Shown here in pieces: positions 55,588 through 63,374 of a stretch of DNA of 64,000 nt. The DNA is from Candidatus Iainarchaeum sp. GTDB lineage: Archaea; B1Sed10-29; WALL01. The stretch covers positions 1 through 64,000 of the forward strand of contig JAGMCR010000011.1 in the NCBI GenBank assembly GCA_023129115.1. Direction: 5' to 3'. Under the pieces are notes generated by a model that made no database searches, was not told the DNA's origin, and saw nothing but the letters and a program-made list of their open reading frames with translations. How positions within the stretch are numbered: the stretch's first letter is position 1; each line of letters starts with the position of its first letter. Made by a program: the position numbers and the translations under genes.

Positions 55588-57748
55588 CTCCACTCCCAAA
55601 ACGGACGTGGCAGAGCTCCTCTTCGGCGCGGGCAGGAAGAAGCCCAAGAAGAAAAAAGTGGAGAAGCAGCACTGGTACATCGGCTTCTGCAAGAGAGCGG
55701 CCAAGTCCTTCGGCAAGGGCGCGAAGAAGGAATTGACCGAGCAGTACAAGGTCGCGCTCGCCTTCCTCGGGTGGAAGCTGAAGCCCGAAGAAGTCAACGC
55801 CGCGCCGTTGGTGCCGATGTACTACGGCATGGCGCTCGCGTTCGTGTGGGCGCTGCTCAACCTGGTGTTCTCCGGCTTCATCAACGTTGGCCTTAAGCCG
55901 ATTGTTATCCTTGGCACGGAAACAGGCCGCGGCGCAATCGAGGGCGGCTTCCTCCTGATTGGCCACCCGCTTTCGATGGGCATCCCGCTGTTCTGGTACC
56001 TCGCGCCGTTCGCCATCGCGTTCTACGCGATGTACTATATACAGTCCACGCCGATGCGCGAGGCAGAGAAGCTGCGCATCCGCTCGCTCACATTCATCCC
56101 CGAAATCGTGAACTACTTTGTCATGGCGATGAAGGTCACGCCCAACCTCGAGCGCGCGATTGCGTTCGTCGCGGAGCACGGCCAGGGCCGCGTCGCCGAG
56201 GACTTCAAGTCGCTGCAGTACGACATCCACGTCGGCAAGTACCGGACCGTCGAGGAAGCTTTGGACAACCTCGCGTGGAAGTGGGGCGACTACTCCCCGG
56301 AGTTCAAGCACGCACTGATGCTCATCCGCTCCTCAGTAATGGAGGCGGACGAGGGCAAGCGGAACGACCTGCTGGACAAGGCAATCACGGACGTGCTCGA
56401 GGGCATCCAGGAAAAAATGGACTTTTATTCCCGCGCCATGCACCAGCCGAGCATCTACCTCTACTACTTCGGCGTGCTGCTCCCGCTCCTCCTAATCATC
56501 ATCATCCCTGTCGGCGCGATGATGGGCGGCGGCGGCATCGCGTGGCTCGCGGGCGCCATACCCCTCGCAATCATCTACAACGTGATGATTCCGGCCGCGT
56601 CGTTCCTCCTCGCGAAGAGCATTCTCGGGAAGCGGCCGCCGACGCGGGACGTCCCAAAAGTCCCCGTGGGCATGCCCGGCCTCCCCAAGCCGGGGTGGTT
56701 CAGCATCGGCGGGAGCCAGCTGCCCGTGACGTTTGTCGCCGCCGCGATTCTCGTTGGAATTGTCGCTGCGTCGTTCCTCGCGACGCCCATACTCGACCCC
56801 ATGCCGCGCGTGTTCGAGCCAATGTACGACTCGTACTGCCTCATCGGCTCGCCGACCGGCCTGTGCATCCCGTACCTCCAGTACGCCGGCATCCTTTTGG
56901 GCATCGTGGCCGCGTTCGGGTTCCACATGTGGTCGAACCACAAGGACCGCTGGGCCATGCAGCGCGAGATAATCCAGATGGAGAACGGGTTCCAGGAGAC
57001 ATTGTACATACTCGCGTCCCGCCTCGGCGAGGGAAGGCCGATGGAGGACGCGATGAAGCACGCGGCAGAGTTCATCCCCAACTCCCCCGCGACCAAGCGC
57101 ATTTTCCTGCCGACGCTGCACAACATGCGCATGCTCGGCATGACAATCAAGATGGCTTTGTTCGACGAGGCGTACGGCTCCTTGCGGTTCATCCCGAGCG
57201 GGTTCATCAAGGGCACGATGCGCATCGTGGTCGACTCGCTGGGCCTGGGCGTCCAGACCGCGGCCAAGTCACTGATTTCCCTTTCCCTCCAGCTCCGCGC
57301 CATGCAGAAAGTCGAAAAAGCGCTCAAGGCAATGCTTTCGGACATCACGAGCATGATGAGCACGATGAGCATGTTCATCGCCCCGGTCGTGCTTGGAATC
57401 ACCATCGCCTTGCAGCAAATCATCATGGGCGCGATGAAGTCCATGGGCGAGGCGGGCTTAGGGCAGCAAAGCACTGCGAACGTCCCCGGCATGAGCGCGT
57501 TCAAGATGCCCGAGCTGGGGGGCGGCGAGGCGCTCGAGGCCGCCGCGACGCAGGCAGAGCTATTGTTCATAATCAGCTTTTACATGGTCGAGATAGTCGT
57601 AATCCTCATGTACTTTGCCTCGCACGTTAACGAGGGCGACAACGAGCTCGCGTTCAAGATGGCGATTGCGCAGGCGCTGCCGATTGCGATGGCGATTTTC
57701 TTTGGCGTGACGTTCATGGCAATGAAGATGACGGCGATTGGGATCTGA
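55547..57748 (+). CDS. tadC: Pilus assembly membrane platform protein (TadC/ArlJ-like)
   Basis: 733-aa integral membrane partner of the ATPase. A basic N-terminus (KKPKKKKVEKQH) is followed by two type II secretion F-like domains, about 190-310 (LERAIAFVAEHGQGRVAEDF) and about 470-590 (LYILASRLGEGRPMEDAMKH), each placed between hydrophobic helices. At least seven helices are visible, including those near 85-105, 300-350, 385-405 and 640-730. The start overlaps the end of the ATPase gene and has GGAGGG directly before ATG. A GTG at 55607, 20 bases after that stop, is a weaker alternative. Archaeal homologues are ArlJ/FlaJ and PilC-like proteins. Confidence 0.9.
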   Translation: MRLPRSSRRQKKSDSTPKTDVAELLFGAGRKKPKKKKVEKQHWYIGFCKRAAKSFGKGAKKELTEQYKVALAFLGWKLKPEEVNAAPLVPMYYGMALAFVWALLNLVFSGFINVGLKPIVILGTETGRGAIEGGFLLIGHPLSMGIPLFWYLAPFAIAFYAMYYIQSTPMREAEKLRIRSLTFIPEIVNYFVMAMKVTPNLERAIAFVAEHGQGRVAEDFKSLQYDIHVGKYRTVEEALDNLAWKWGDYSPEFKHALMLIRSSVMEADEGKRNDLLDKAITDVLEGIQEKMDFYSRAMHQPSIYLYYFGVLLPLLLIIIIPVGAMMGGGGIAWLAGAIPLAIIYNVMIPAASFLLAKSILGKRPPTRDVPKVPVGMPGLPKPGWFSIGGSQLPVTFVAAAILVGIVAASFLATPILDPMPRVFEPMYDSYCLIGSPTGLCIPYLQYAGILLGIVAAFGFHMWSNHKDRWAMQREIIQMENGFQETLYILASRLGEGRPMEDAMKHAAEFIPNSPATKRIFLPTLHNMRMLGMTIKMALFDEAYGSLRFIPSGFIKGTMRIVVDSLGLGVQTAAKSLISLSLQLRAMQKVEKALKAMLSDITSMMSTMSMFIAPVVLGITIALQQIIMGAMKSMGEAGLGQQSTANVPGMSAFKMPELGGGEALEAAATQAELLFIISFYMVEIVVILMYFASHVNEGDNELAFKMAIAQALPIAMAIFFGVTFMAMKMTAIGI

Positions 57749-57755
57749 TTGGCTA

Positions 57756-58226
57756 ATGAAGCTACCGAAAATAGGCTCGCGCGGGCAGCAGTGGGAAGTG
57801 ATGAAGCTTTTGCAGGGCGGAGTCATCGCTGTGCTCATGCTCATCGTGGTCTATGGCGTGGTGAGCTCCGTCCGGGGCCAGACGCCGCGCTCTGACGTTT
57901 ATTCCGTGTCATGCGAAATCCTGGGCTCTGCCTACGCGGCGAGGGGCACGGGCGAGCGGTTCGTGCGCGAGGCCCTGCTGGTGGAGCAGGAAATCTTTTC
58001 CGAGGCCCTCGTCCAGTGCTCGGGCCTGCCGTCCGGGACATCGGTGAAGATGATGTGCAAGCACGCCTTTTGTTTGCACGACGGAGAGCCCCTGAACCGG
58101 GGGAGCGACTGCCGGCTGCACTCGCCGTGCTCGTCAATGGAGTTCGTGGCGGGCGATACCATCAACGTCTGTGCCGTCTGCGACGAGGGCGAGTGCCGCA
58201 TCTGGTTCGGCGAGAGCGAGTGCTAA
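57756..58226 (+). CDS. Prepilin-like protein, 156 aa
   Basis: Class III signal: KIGSRG followed by QQWEVMKLLQGG and a 20-residue hydrophobic helix, with cleavage expected after RG. Mature head of about 125 residues with nine Cys (for example CKHAFCLHDGE, CAVCDEGEC), likely disulfide-stabilised. It follows tadC by seven bases. An in-frame TTG at 57738 inside tadC is not needed. Transcribed with the ATPase and platform genes. Candidate minor or major subunit of the pilus. Confidence 0.72.
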   Translation: MKLPKIGSRGQQWEVMKLLQGGVIAVLMLIVVYGVVSSVRGQTPRSDVYSVSCEILGSAYAARGTGERFVREALLVEQEIFSEALVQCSGLPSGTSVKMMCKHAFCLHDGEPLNRGSDCRLHSPCSSMEFVAGDTINVCAVCDEGECRIWFGESEC

Positions 58227-58228
58227 CC

Positions 58229-58238
58229 TTTATATACC
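58229..58238 (+). promoter_or_regulatory. TATA box of the pilin gene at 58273
   Basis: TTTATATACC is centred about 39 bp before the ATG, giving a short leader that includes GAGGTAAT. A separate promoter here suggests high expression of this pilin-like gene. Confidence 0.55.
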
Positions 58239-58272
58239 TCGCCTCTGTTATCCAAAAACGAGGTAATGCTTT

Positions 58273-58725
58273 ATGCAACGTGGACAAGCATTTGATGCAT
58301 TCAAGCTTCTGATAGCCGCTGTCGTGGCAGGCGCCATTTTGGTCATCCTGCTCTCGATGATTAGCGGGTTCGTGCCTGTGGGCCAGGACCCACTGACGGT
58401 CATGGGGCAGGAGCTGAACAAGGTCAAGAAGGGCGGGGTTTGCTCGACTTCTTCCCAGGTAGTCCAGTTCAGCGATGGCCAGGAGTTCAGCGCGGACGCA
58501 GTGGCCCGTGAGGCAGGAATCAACTTGGGCCAGGTGCAGTTCTGCTGCAGCGGCGTTGAAGACGAGGGGGGCAAGTGTGATGGCTATATGTTCGACGACG
58601 AGGACGCGTTCGACTGTGATGAAGCGTCATTACTGGTAACCGCACAAATGTCCGGCAAAGTCCGTTCTTGTTGCCCAATCAGCAGTGATGCGCCCTGCGT
58701 CATTGGCTTCAAGGCAAGCAGGTAG
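58273..58725 (+). CDS. Prepilin-like protein, probable major pilin, 150 aa
   Basis: Begins MQRG, then QAFDAFKLLIAAVVAGAILV: the shortest leader and the best prepilin in the window, with an acidic residue at position +4 from the cleavage site. The head (about 115 residues) has eight Cys (GVCSTS, QFCCSGVE, GKCDGY, FDCDEA, RSCCPISS, APCVIG), so disulfides are likely. It has its own TATA box and a strong GAGGTAAT Shine-Dalgarno, unlike the other pilin-like genes, which makes it the best guess for the main filament subunit. A 54-aa pilin follows after seven bases. Confidence 0.75.
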   Translation: MQRGQAFDAFKLLIAAVVAGAILVILLSMISGFVPVGQDPLTVMGQELNKVKKGGVCSTSSQVVQFSDGQEFSADAVAREAGINLGQVQFCCSGVEDEGGKCDGYMFDDEDAFDCDEASLLVTAQMSGKVRSCCPISSDAPCVIGFKASR

Positions 58726-58732
58726 ATTAGCA

Positions 58733-58897
58733 ATGCTTTGGATGCTGAAGGCACTGTTCAGGGATAATCGGGGCGACGTGAACTGGACCCCGATTTATCT
58801 CCTTATTTTGGCAGCCATCGCAGCAATACTCTTGATTAGCGTAATCAAGCCCATGTTCCAGAGCGCGGTCTCCAGCGCGTCAGCTGGCTTGCCCTAA
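58733..58897 (+). CDS. Tiny prepilin-like protein, 54 aa
   Basis: MLWMLKALFRDNRG, then DVNWTPIYLLILAAIAAILL: a class III-type cleavage site (NRG) and one membrane helix, with only about 15 residues after it. The size is like the small Flp-type pilins used with TadA/TadC systems. It starts seven bases after the stop of the larger pilin and is probably co-transcribed with it. Strong hairpins begin right after its stop codon. Without a head it would form a thin filament or cap, or regulate assembly. Confidence 0.65.
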   Translation: MLWMLKALFRDNRGDVNWTPIYLLILAAIAAILLISVIKPMFQSAVSSASAGLP

Positions 58898-58949
58898 CCA
58901 GGGAAGGGGGACACCCCCCAGCCCTGGACGTTGACCTACGGCCAACGTC
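58898..58949 (+). other. Two consecutive hairpins after the pilin gene
   Basis: CCAGGG-AA-GGGGG-ACA-CCCCCC-AG-CCCTGG (58898-58927) is a strong stem-loop directly behind the stop codon. GACGTTG...CAACGTC (58927-58949) is a second one. They may protect the pilin mRNA 3' end. Confidence 0.55.
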
Positions 58950-58973
58950 AACCTGCACGGGATACCTGACCCC

Positions 58974-59005
58974 CGCAAGCTCGCTTGCGCTCGCAGTTTT
59001 TTTTT
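58974..59005 (+). terminator. Hairpin plus T-run terminator
   Basis: CGCAAGC-TC-GCTTGCG (58974-58989) is followed by seven bases and nine T (58997-59005), the poly-U that archaeal polymerase needs to stop. It should end the pilin transcript. The T-run is also the end of repeat copy B. The remaining 59066-59267 holds nothing that I can identify. Confidence 0.6.
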
Positions 59006-59065
59006 CCGTCAACGCTTTTCCACCGGGCGAGCGGAGCGAGTAACAGGAAAAGGGTTGTTATAATC
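58997..59065 (-). repeat. Hairpin repeat, copy B
   Basis: On the minus strand: AACAACCCTTTTCCTGTTAC, a variable CTCGCTCCGCTCG centre, GTGGAAAAGCGTTGACGGAA and an A-run. The flanks match copies A and C closely, while the centre is unrelated and does not form a clean hairpin. Confidence 0.65.
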
Positions 59066-59267
59066 TGCGGTGGCCAGCGCGTCTGCTACGATGCCGCGAG
59101 TATTTTGCTTGTGTATGGGATGATAATGGAGCAAGGCAAACAATTTGGTAAATTATCGATTCGACAAGGTAGTCACGGATAGTACAATTTCAATCTGGAA
59201 AACGGTGGTTGATGTTCGAATCCAGTCTATGCCCCTACTTGATGCCTCGGCAAGTTATATCAGTCAT

Positions 59268-59278
59268 CTTTAAATACC
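59268..59278 (+). promoter_or_regulatory. TATA box of the Panacea/RelE-like operon
   Basis: CTTTAAATACC is centred 36 bp before ATG 59309 and leaves a short leader with a GGGGGG Shine-Dalgarno. Confidence 0.5.
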
Positions 59279-59308
59279 TGTTTTTGTGTGTGTATAAGGG
59301 GGGATAAA

Positions 59309-59803
59309 ATGAGTGTCACGGAAAAGTACAAAGAAGTAGTTCACTACATAATCCAAGAATGCCAAAAATCCCCCACCTTTGGCATGACTCTCTTATACAA
59401 ACTCCTCTATTTCACAGACTTCGATTATTACGAGCTCAATGGAACATCTATTACGGGTACTGACTACCGCAGAATCCCTTTGGGGCCAGCACCTTGCGAC
59501 ATAGACATAGTTCTTTCACAACTAAAGGCAGAGGGTGCAATAAAAGAAACCCGCCTAGAATTTAGCGGGGTAAAACAAAGACGGCTTATTCCACTAGAGC
59601 CCGCAAAACCTGAACACCTTTCCGCCATTGAAATAAAACATATTGACAACGAAATCCAAAAATACTCTGGTTGGACAGCTAGGAACATCAGCGCTTTTTC
59701 TCACGAAGACATGCCCTTCAAAGCAACAGAGGAAAATGAACTAATCGACTACAAACTAGTGTTTTATCGGGGCGATAAGTTTTCTGTAAGGCAAGAAGAA
59801 TGA
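59309..59803 (+). CDS. Panacea-domain (DUF4065/SocA-like) antitoxin
   Basis: A 164-aa protein. The Panacea signature is visible: LLYKLLYFTDFDYYELNGTS, then ITGTDYRRIPLGPAP, which fits the 'KLLYf.d..y....G.....Y.......GP' core. Panacea antitoxins neutralise many unrelated toxins, so this is the likely antitoxin of the RelE-like gene that overlaps its end by four bases (ATGA). ATG 59309 with GGGGGG upstream is preferred over an in-frame GTG at 59288. Base composition is clearly more AT-rich than the flanking pilin genes, suggesting recent acquisition into the pilin cluster. Confidence 0.85.
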   Translation: MSVTEKYKEVVHYIIQECQKSPTFGMTLLYKLLYFTDFDYYELNGTSITGTDYRRIPLGPAPCDIDIVLSQLKAEGAIKETRLEFSGVKQRRLIPLEPAKPEHLSAIEIKHIDNEIQKYSGWTARNISAFSHEDMPFKATEENELIDYKLVFYRGDKFSVRQEE

Positions 59804-60159
59804 CATTCAACATAGGAAGCGTTCCAGAGTTCGATAAAGACTTAAAACGCTTGTCGAAAAAATATCGAACGTTGGATAGCGACTTCGAGACTTTTCAGAA
59901 AGCGTTGGCCGTTGACGGCCCAGCTCTTGTTGGAGTTGTTAGGATTAGTGGTTTGGGGGAGAATGTTCATACGCCCATCTACAAGGCAAGAAAATTCTAT
60001 TGTCAGGAGCTCAGGAAGACTAGAAGCGGGTTCAGGGTAATATACGCCCATGTGTGTGCTGAGAACAAGATAACCCTTCTTGAGATGTACCACAAGAACA
60101 AACAAGAAAATGAGGATAAGAAACGAGTCTTCAAGTATTTTGGTGAACCTAGTCCTTGA
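59800..60159 (+). CDS. RelE/ParE-like toxin
   Basis: A 119-aa basic protein with RelE-superfamily features: FDKDLKRLSKKYRTLDSDFE at the N-terminus, the core strand RKFYCQELRKTRSGFRVIYA and TLLEMYHKNKQENEDKKR at the end. Such proteins usually cut mRNA in the ribosome or poison gyrase. Arg/Lys in the core strand and the C-terminal Tyr-His are consistent with an RNase, but catalysis is not proven. Coupled by ATGA overlap to the Panacea gene, the normal antitoxin-first order. Confidence 0.8.
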   Translation: MTFNIGSVPEFDKDLKRLSKKYRTLDSDFETFQKALAVDGPALVGVVRISGLGENVHTPIYKARKFYCQELRKTRSGFRVIYAHVCAENKITLLEMYHKNKQENEDKKRVFKYFGEPSP

Positions 60160-60212
60160 TTAATTTGTCGCAGGGCCTGGGCTGTTGGGTAAAGCTTGTC
60201 TGCTTAAGTAAA

Positions 60213-60222
60213 GCATTTAAAC
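60213..60222 (+). promoter_or_regulatory. TATA box of the second pilin operon
   Basis: GCATTTAAAC is centred 27 bp before ATG 60245 and gives a leaderless transcript. Confidence 0.6.
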
Positions 60223-60244
60223 ACCCCCTTCTTTGTTTTTGGTT

Positions 60245-60805
60245 ATGGCCAGTCGCGGACAGGAAGAGGCGCCCTTCTCGCTTTTGCTTGCTGTGGCGAT
60301 GATGGCGCTCGTCATCCCCATAGCCGCCTACATGTTCCAGGGGTTCCAGGCGTGGGAGTGCCAGCAGCGCATCGAGAACAACATGGAGACCTTCGCGCGC
60401 GAGCTCGAGCTCGCCGCGACGCTCGGCGGCGGCAAGCGCGTCGTGGACATAGACCTTTCCCTCTACGCGTGCCCGGGCGTGCACGTCGACAACTTCACAC
60501 TGAAGAATCCTGGCCAGGACAGGTGCCAGGAAGTGTGCCACGACCCCAATTGCAGGATATTAGAGGCGGTGTACGAGGAGTTCGACGACGAGACAGGGGA
60601 ATCGCTGGGCTTGTCCGTGGCCTCGCAGCCGGTGTGCGTGCGGATTCCGGTGAACGTTGACTTTTCGACCCTGGACTGCGACCCAAGCGAGGGCTATGAG
60701 CCGCTTGCGGGCGAGGGCCTCGCGCCGGGCTATTACCGCATCGCACTCATCAAGGAGGGCTACCGCGTCCGCGTGTGCAGGGTCCCGGTTGAGAGGTTTG
60801 GCTGA
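60245..60805 (+). CDS. Prepilin-like protein, 186 aa
   Basis: MASRG then QEEAPFSLLLAVAMMALVIP: class III cleavage site with Gln at +1, as in several archaeal pilins, and a hydrophobic helix. The head has seven Cys (WECQQR, ACPGVH, RCQEVCHDPNC, DCDPSEG, RVCRVP). Start ATG 60245 with its own TATA box. An in-frame ATG at 60233 lies inside the promoter region. First gene of a five-gene operon (60245-62933), with the next start overlapping by one base (TGATG). Confidence 0.72.
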   Translation: MASRGQEEAPFSLLLAVAMMALVIPIAAYMFQGFQAWECQQRIENNMETFARELELAATLGGGKRVVDIDLSLYACPGVHVDNFTLKNPGQDRCQEVCHDPNCRILEAVYEEFDDETGESLGLSVASQPVCVRIPVNVDFSTLDCDPSEGYEPLAGEGLAPGYYRIALIKEGYRVRVCRVPVERFG

Positions 60806-61431
60806 TGAAGAAAGGCCTCGGGATGTGGATAATGAGCAAGCTCGTGCTCATGATTTTCCTATTCGCCTTGGTCCTTGTCCTCACCTTGTTCATGCGGGTA
60901 TACAGCGACAAGATAATTTCTGACACTGCGCAGAGCTACACTCTCCTGTGGAGCGAGGTCGCGAACGGCGCATTGCTTTACCGGTCGAGCAGCGACAGCG
61001 TGTTCCTCCCCGACATAATGCGGGTGCGCGAGGCGAACCGCGAGTACACTGTGATGGTGCAGAAGGTCGGGAGCGAGCGCGCCGTGTTCTTCCTGGCGTG
61101 GTACAAGCACGAGACCGCGGAAGACATGCGTGGGGAGGGGTTCGCGGCGGCGACGGCAATCAACATGCCGTCGGCGGTGGCTGGCGACGGCAAAATCCTG
61201 TTGTTCGAGGGCCTGGAGGGCGAGGTCGGGTTCGAGGAGCCGCTGGACCCCAGCGTGCTGATGGTTCGGCCGTCCGAAAGGGTGGGCAGGGACACGACGC
61301 TTTTGTTCACGCGGAAGGACGAGTACTTCTGCGTCGGCACGATAAAGGAGGGAGTGTCTGTCGAGCACTCGGTAAGCCTGTTCGGCGACTGCTGCCAGAA
61401 GGACTGGGATGATGTTGATGGCTGCTACTAG
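60805..61431 (+). CDS. Prepilin-like or single-pass surface protein, 208 aa
   Basis: MKKG then LGMWIMSKLVLMIFLFALVL: a prepilin-like site with a very short leader, although the first helix is longer than in the other pilins and lacks an acidic residue at +5, so a plain signal anchor is possible. The head is beta-rich (VMVQKVGSERAVFFLAWYKH) with three Cys close to the end (YFCVGTIK, GDCCQKD). Start overlaps the previous stop. The end overlaps the next gene by 23 bases, so translation is coupled. Confidence 0.6.
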   Translation: MKKGLGMWIMSKLVLMIFLFALVLVLTLFMRVYSDKIISDTAQSYTLLWSEVANGALLYRSSSDSVFLPDIMRVREANREYTVMVQKVGSERAVFFLAWYKHETAEDMRGEGFAAATAINMPSAVAGDGKILLFEGLEGEVGFEEPLDPSVLMVRPSERVGRDTTLLFTRKDEYFCVGTIKEGVSVEHSVSLFGDCCQKDWDDVDGCY

Positions 61432-61924
61432 GGGCTACATCGGCCCGCTGGGCGACGACTTCCCCGCGATTTTCCCGATAGCCATGGGCCTTCTCCTTTT
61501 CTTTTCCGCCATCACGCTGACGTACGACTATTACAACACCAAGCACGACGCCGCGCTTTTGCTTGAGGCCAACACCGCACTGGCAAAAGCCGCGCGCGCC
61601 CAGCTCGTGTTCACGCAGGACTACTGGGACGAGGAGGGCGGCGTGTGCGACTTGATTGACAAGACCAAGGCGAACTACGGCGTGCGCGCCAAGGCCGAGC
61701 TACTGCAGTTCGAGCGGCTGGGCCCAACGAAATACGACTTCAACAAAATAAGGAAAATCGATGGCAAAACCCTGGGCGACAACCCGTGCGTTGACTACGA
61801 GGACGACGACCGCAACCCATTGCCGTACGAGGGCGACTTCTTCATTTCCCTGACGTACCCAATCCTGCTGAAGTCTGGGAACGGCCAGGAGATAGCGACG
61901 CTGGTGGTGACGACGTGGATGTAA
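61409..61924 (+). CDS. Prepilin-like protein, 171 aa
   Basis: MMLMAATRG then YIGPLGDDFPAIFPIAMGLL: class III-type cleavage site after RG, then a 23-residue helix. A helical spine continues (NTKHDAALLLEANTALAKAA), as in pilins. The head has only two Cys and ends in a strand IATLVVTTWM. Of the three possible ATG starts (61409, 61412, 61418), all keep the leader intact. Overlaps both neighbours. Confidence 0.68.
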   Translation: MMLMAATRGYIGPLGDDFPAIFPIAMGLLLFFSAITLTYDYYNTKHDAALLLEANTALAKAARAQLVFTQDYWDEEGGVCDLIDKTKANYGVRAKAELLQFERLGPTKYDFNKIRKIDGKTLGDNPCVDYEDDDRNPLPYEGDFFISLTYPILLKSGNGQEIATLVVTTWM

Positions 61925-62484
61925 AGCGCGGCCAGGCAGTGGTCATCGACGGCCTGTTCTTCCTCATGATTTGCGGGTTTGCGGCGGCGACACTGTTGTG
62001 GGCGGGCTCTGTCTACGGCGACAAGAGCTTCGAGGCCTACCGCTACATTTACATGACGGACTACACAGGCGGCGCGATGGCTGTGCTGAGCAACCTCGAC
62101 TACGAGTACACGGTTTCAATCGGCGGCAGCTCCGCGGCCGTGAAGGCGGCGTGGCTCGACGAGCTCGGGTCGTACATGCTTGGCGAGTTCAACGAGACCG
62201 ACGCGCGGTACAAGGTGATGCGTGGGCACTGGGATACGCTGTGCAGCCAGGCGCCTGCGCCGCTATTGCTCACTGTCTACTCTGAGTACGAGGGCACTGC
62301 CCGCGGCACGCAGGAGGAGCCGCTCTACTTCGCGTGCGGCGAGGGAGACCGCAGCCTATTGAAGGCCCTCGAGGACGAGGACGGCGAGCTCAACATCTTC
62401 AAGTACCCGTACTATTCGTCGGACATTATGTCCAAGTCCTGCTCCACCCTGCGGTGCATAATGGACATAAAGATTTATTACTGA
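61915..62484 (+). CDS. Prepilin-like protein, 189 aa
   Basis: Starts at GTG 61915 with GGTGGTG about five bases upstream. VDVKRG then QAVVIDGLFFLMICGFAAAT: the class III site with Gln at +1 and a helix. The head (about 150 residues) contains one glycosylation-type sequon (FNETDA) and Cys pairs near the end (SKSCSTLRCIMD). No ATG start would preserve the leader, so the GTG is chosen. Overlaps the previous gene by 10 bases. Confidence 0.7.
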   Translation: MDVKRGQAVVIDGLFFLMICGFAAATLLWAGSVYGDKSFEAYRYIYMTDYTGGAMAVLSNLDYEYTVSIGGSSAAVKAAWLDELGSYMLGEFNETDARYKVMRGHWDTLCSQAPAPLLLTVYSEYEGTARGTQEEPLYFACGEGDRSLLKALEDEDGELNIFKYPYYSSDIMSKSCSTLRCIMDIKIYY

Positions 62485-62504
62485 AGTGATTATGGTGTAG
62501 CGGG

Positions 62505-62933
62505 ATGATGATTGAGCTCTATTTCACGTTTTTCCAGATGGTGCTGGAGTACGGCGACTACCCTGCCATGCTGATAATGGCTTTCCTGACGTCGCTCGTG
62601 GTGTTCGCGGCGGCAGTCGTGGCAAAGCTCGCGCTCGGCAAGGTAAAGCCGTGGTACTTCTCGGCTTTCCTCGTGACAGAAGGGTATTTCCTGCTGGCGC
62701 AGGTGTTCCTCGCCTTCTTCTATTCCACAGAAATAGGCATCCTCACGTTTTTCGAGCCAGCGACTTATACTTATCTCGTCTTCGTCCTCCCCATGGCAAT
62801 GGCGTACCGCAAGGCCATGGAGAAGTGGCCAGTCCTGCCGTGGCACTTCATGGTCTACGGCCTTTCCCTGCTGGCGTCGCTGGTGTTCTGGTACTTCGCG
62901 GTGTTTGTGTTCGGCATCTTCGCTCTGGCATAG
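62505..62933 (+). CDS. Four-helix membrane protein at the end of pilin operon
   Basis: A 142-aa membrane protein with about four helices (near 18-42, 50-68, 78-98 and 113-138), few charges in the loops and no soluble domain. I do not recognise it. It lacks the GxGD motif, so it is not a prepilin peptidase, although none is seen elsewhere in the window. It follows the last pilin-like gene by 20 bases, so it may be an assembly or anchoring factor. Confidence 0.6.
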   Translation: MMIELYFTFFQMVLEYGDYPAMLIMAFLTSLVVFAAAVVAKLALGKVKPWYFSAFLVTEGYFLLAQVFLAFFYSTEIGILTFFEPATYTYLVFVLPMAMAYRKAMEKWPVLPWHFMVYGLSLLASLVFWYFAVFVFGIFALA

Positions 62934-62975
62934 CTTTTATGCAGTGCTGCCCACAACAAGCACGGGGAGAGAGTT

Positions 62976-63374
62976 ATGGCTGTAGTATATGTCGATACTA
63001 ATGTCTATCTTGACTATTTTGAAAACCGCTGTGACCGGCTGAGGCCGCTCGGCGAGTTTGCCTTCCAATTTTTTAGGAGGGCGCTGAAATGTGAATTTGA
63101 GATTGTAATGTCAGACCATGTCATGGATGAGCTCGAGTCAGTTGTTTCTATTGAAACGATTGACATGTTTCTTGAGCCACTAAAAAAGAAAAATAAGATA
63201 AAGCTTGTTTTTGTGGAGCAAGCAGACGTCAGGAGGGCAAAGCGTTTGCCGACTCACTGGCAGGATGCGCTCCACGCCGTACTGGCCGAGAAAGCCGGAG
63301 CTGAGTTAATTGTAACCCGCAATGCTAATGACTTCGCCGGATTATTCCAGGCCGTATTTCCTGAAGATGTCTGA
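62976..63374 (+). CDS. vapC: PIN-domain ribonuclease (VapC-like toxin)
   Basis: 132 aa. The PIN acidic residues are present: D7 in VYVDTNVYLDYF, a Glu in DHVMDELES, D in HWQDALHAVL and the final TRNANDF with N/D. Small cytoplasmic RNase, usually held by a VapB antitoxin. There is no antitoxin directly upstream on the same strand. Instead an RHH gene is convergent and overlaps its last 33 bases. A GGGGAGAG Shine-Dalgarno and a TTTTATGC TATA-like box about 39 bp upstream support the start. Confidence 0.85.
   Translation: MAVVYVDTNVYLDYFENRCDRLRPLGEFAFQFFRRALKCEFEIVMSDHVMDELESVVSIETIDMFLEPLKKKNKIKLVFVEQADVRRAKRLPTHWQDALHAVLAEKAGAELIVTRNANDFAGLFQAVFPEDV

Noticed and set aside
59199-59209. AAACGGTGGT as a remnant of a TnpB element right end.
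   Set aside because: Only about ten bases agree with the end at 10911-10920 and the other stem half is missing.
59195-59235. A tRNA-like T-arm (GTTGATGTTCGAATCCAG).
   Set aside because: The bases next to TTCGAAT do not pair as a 5-bp stem, and no matching acceptor or anticodon arm is found upstream.
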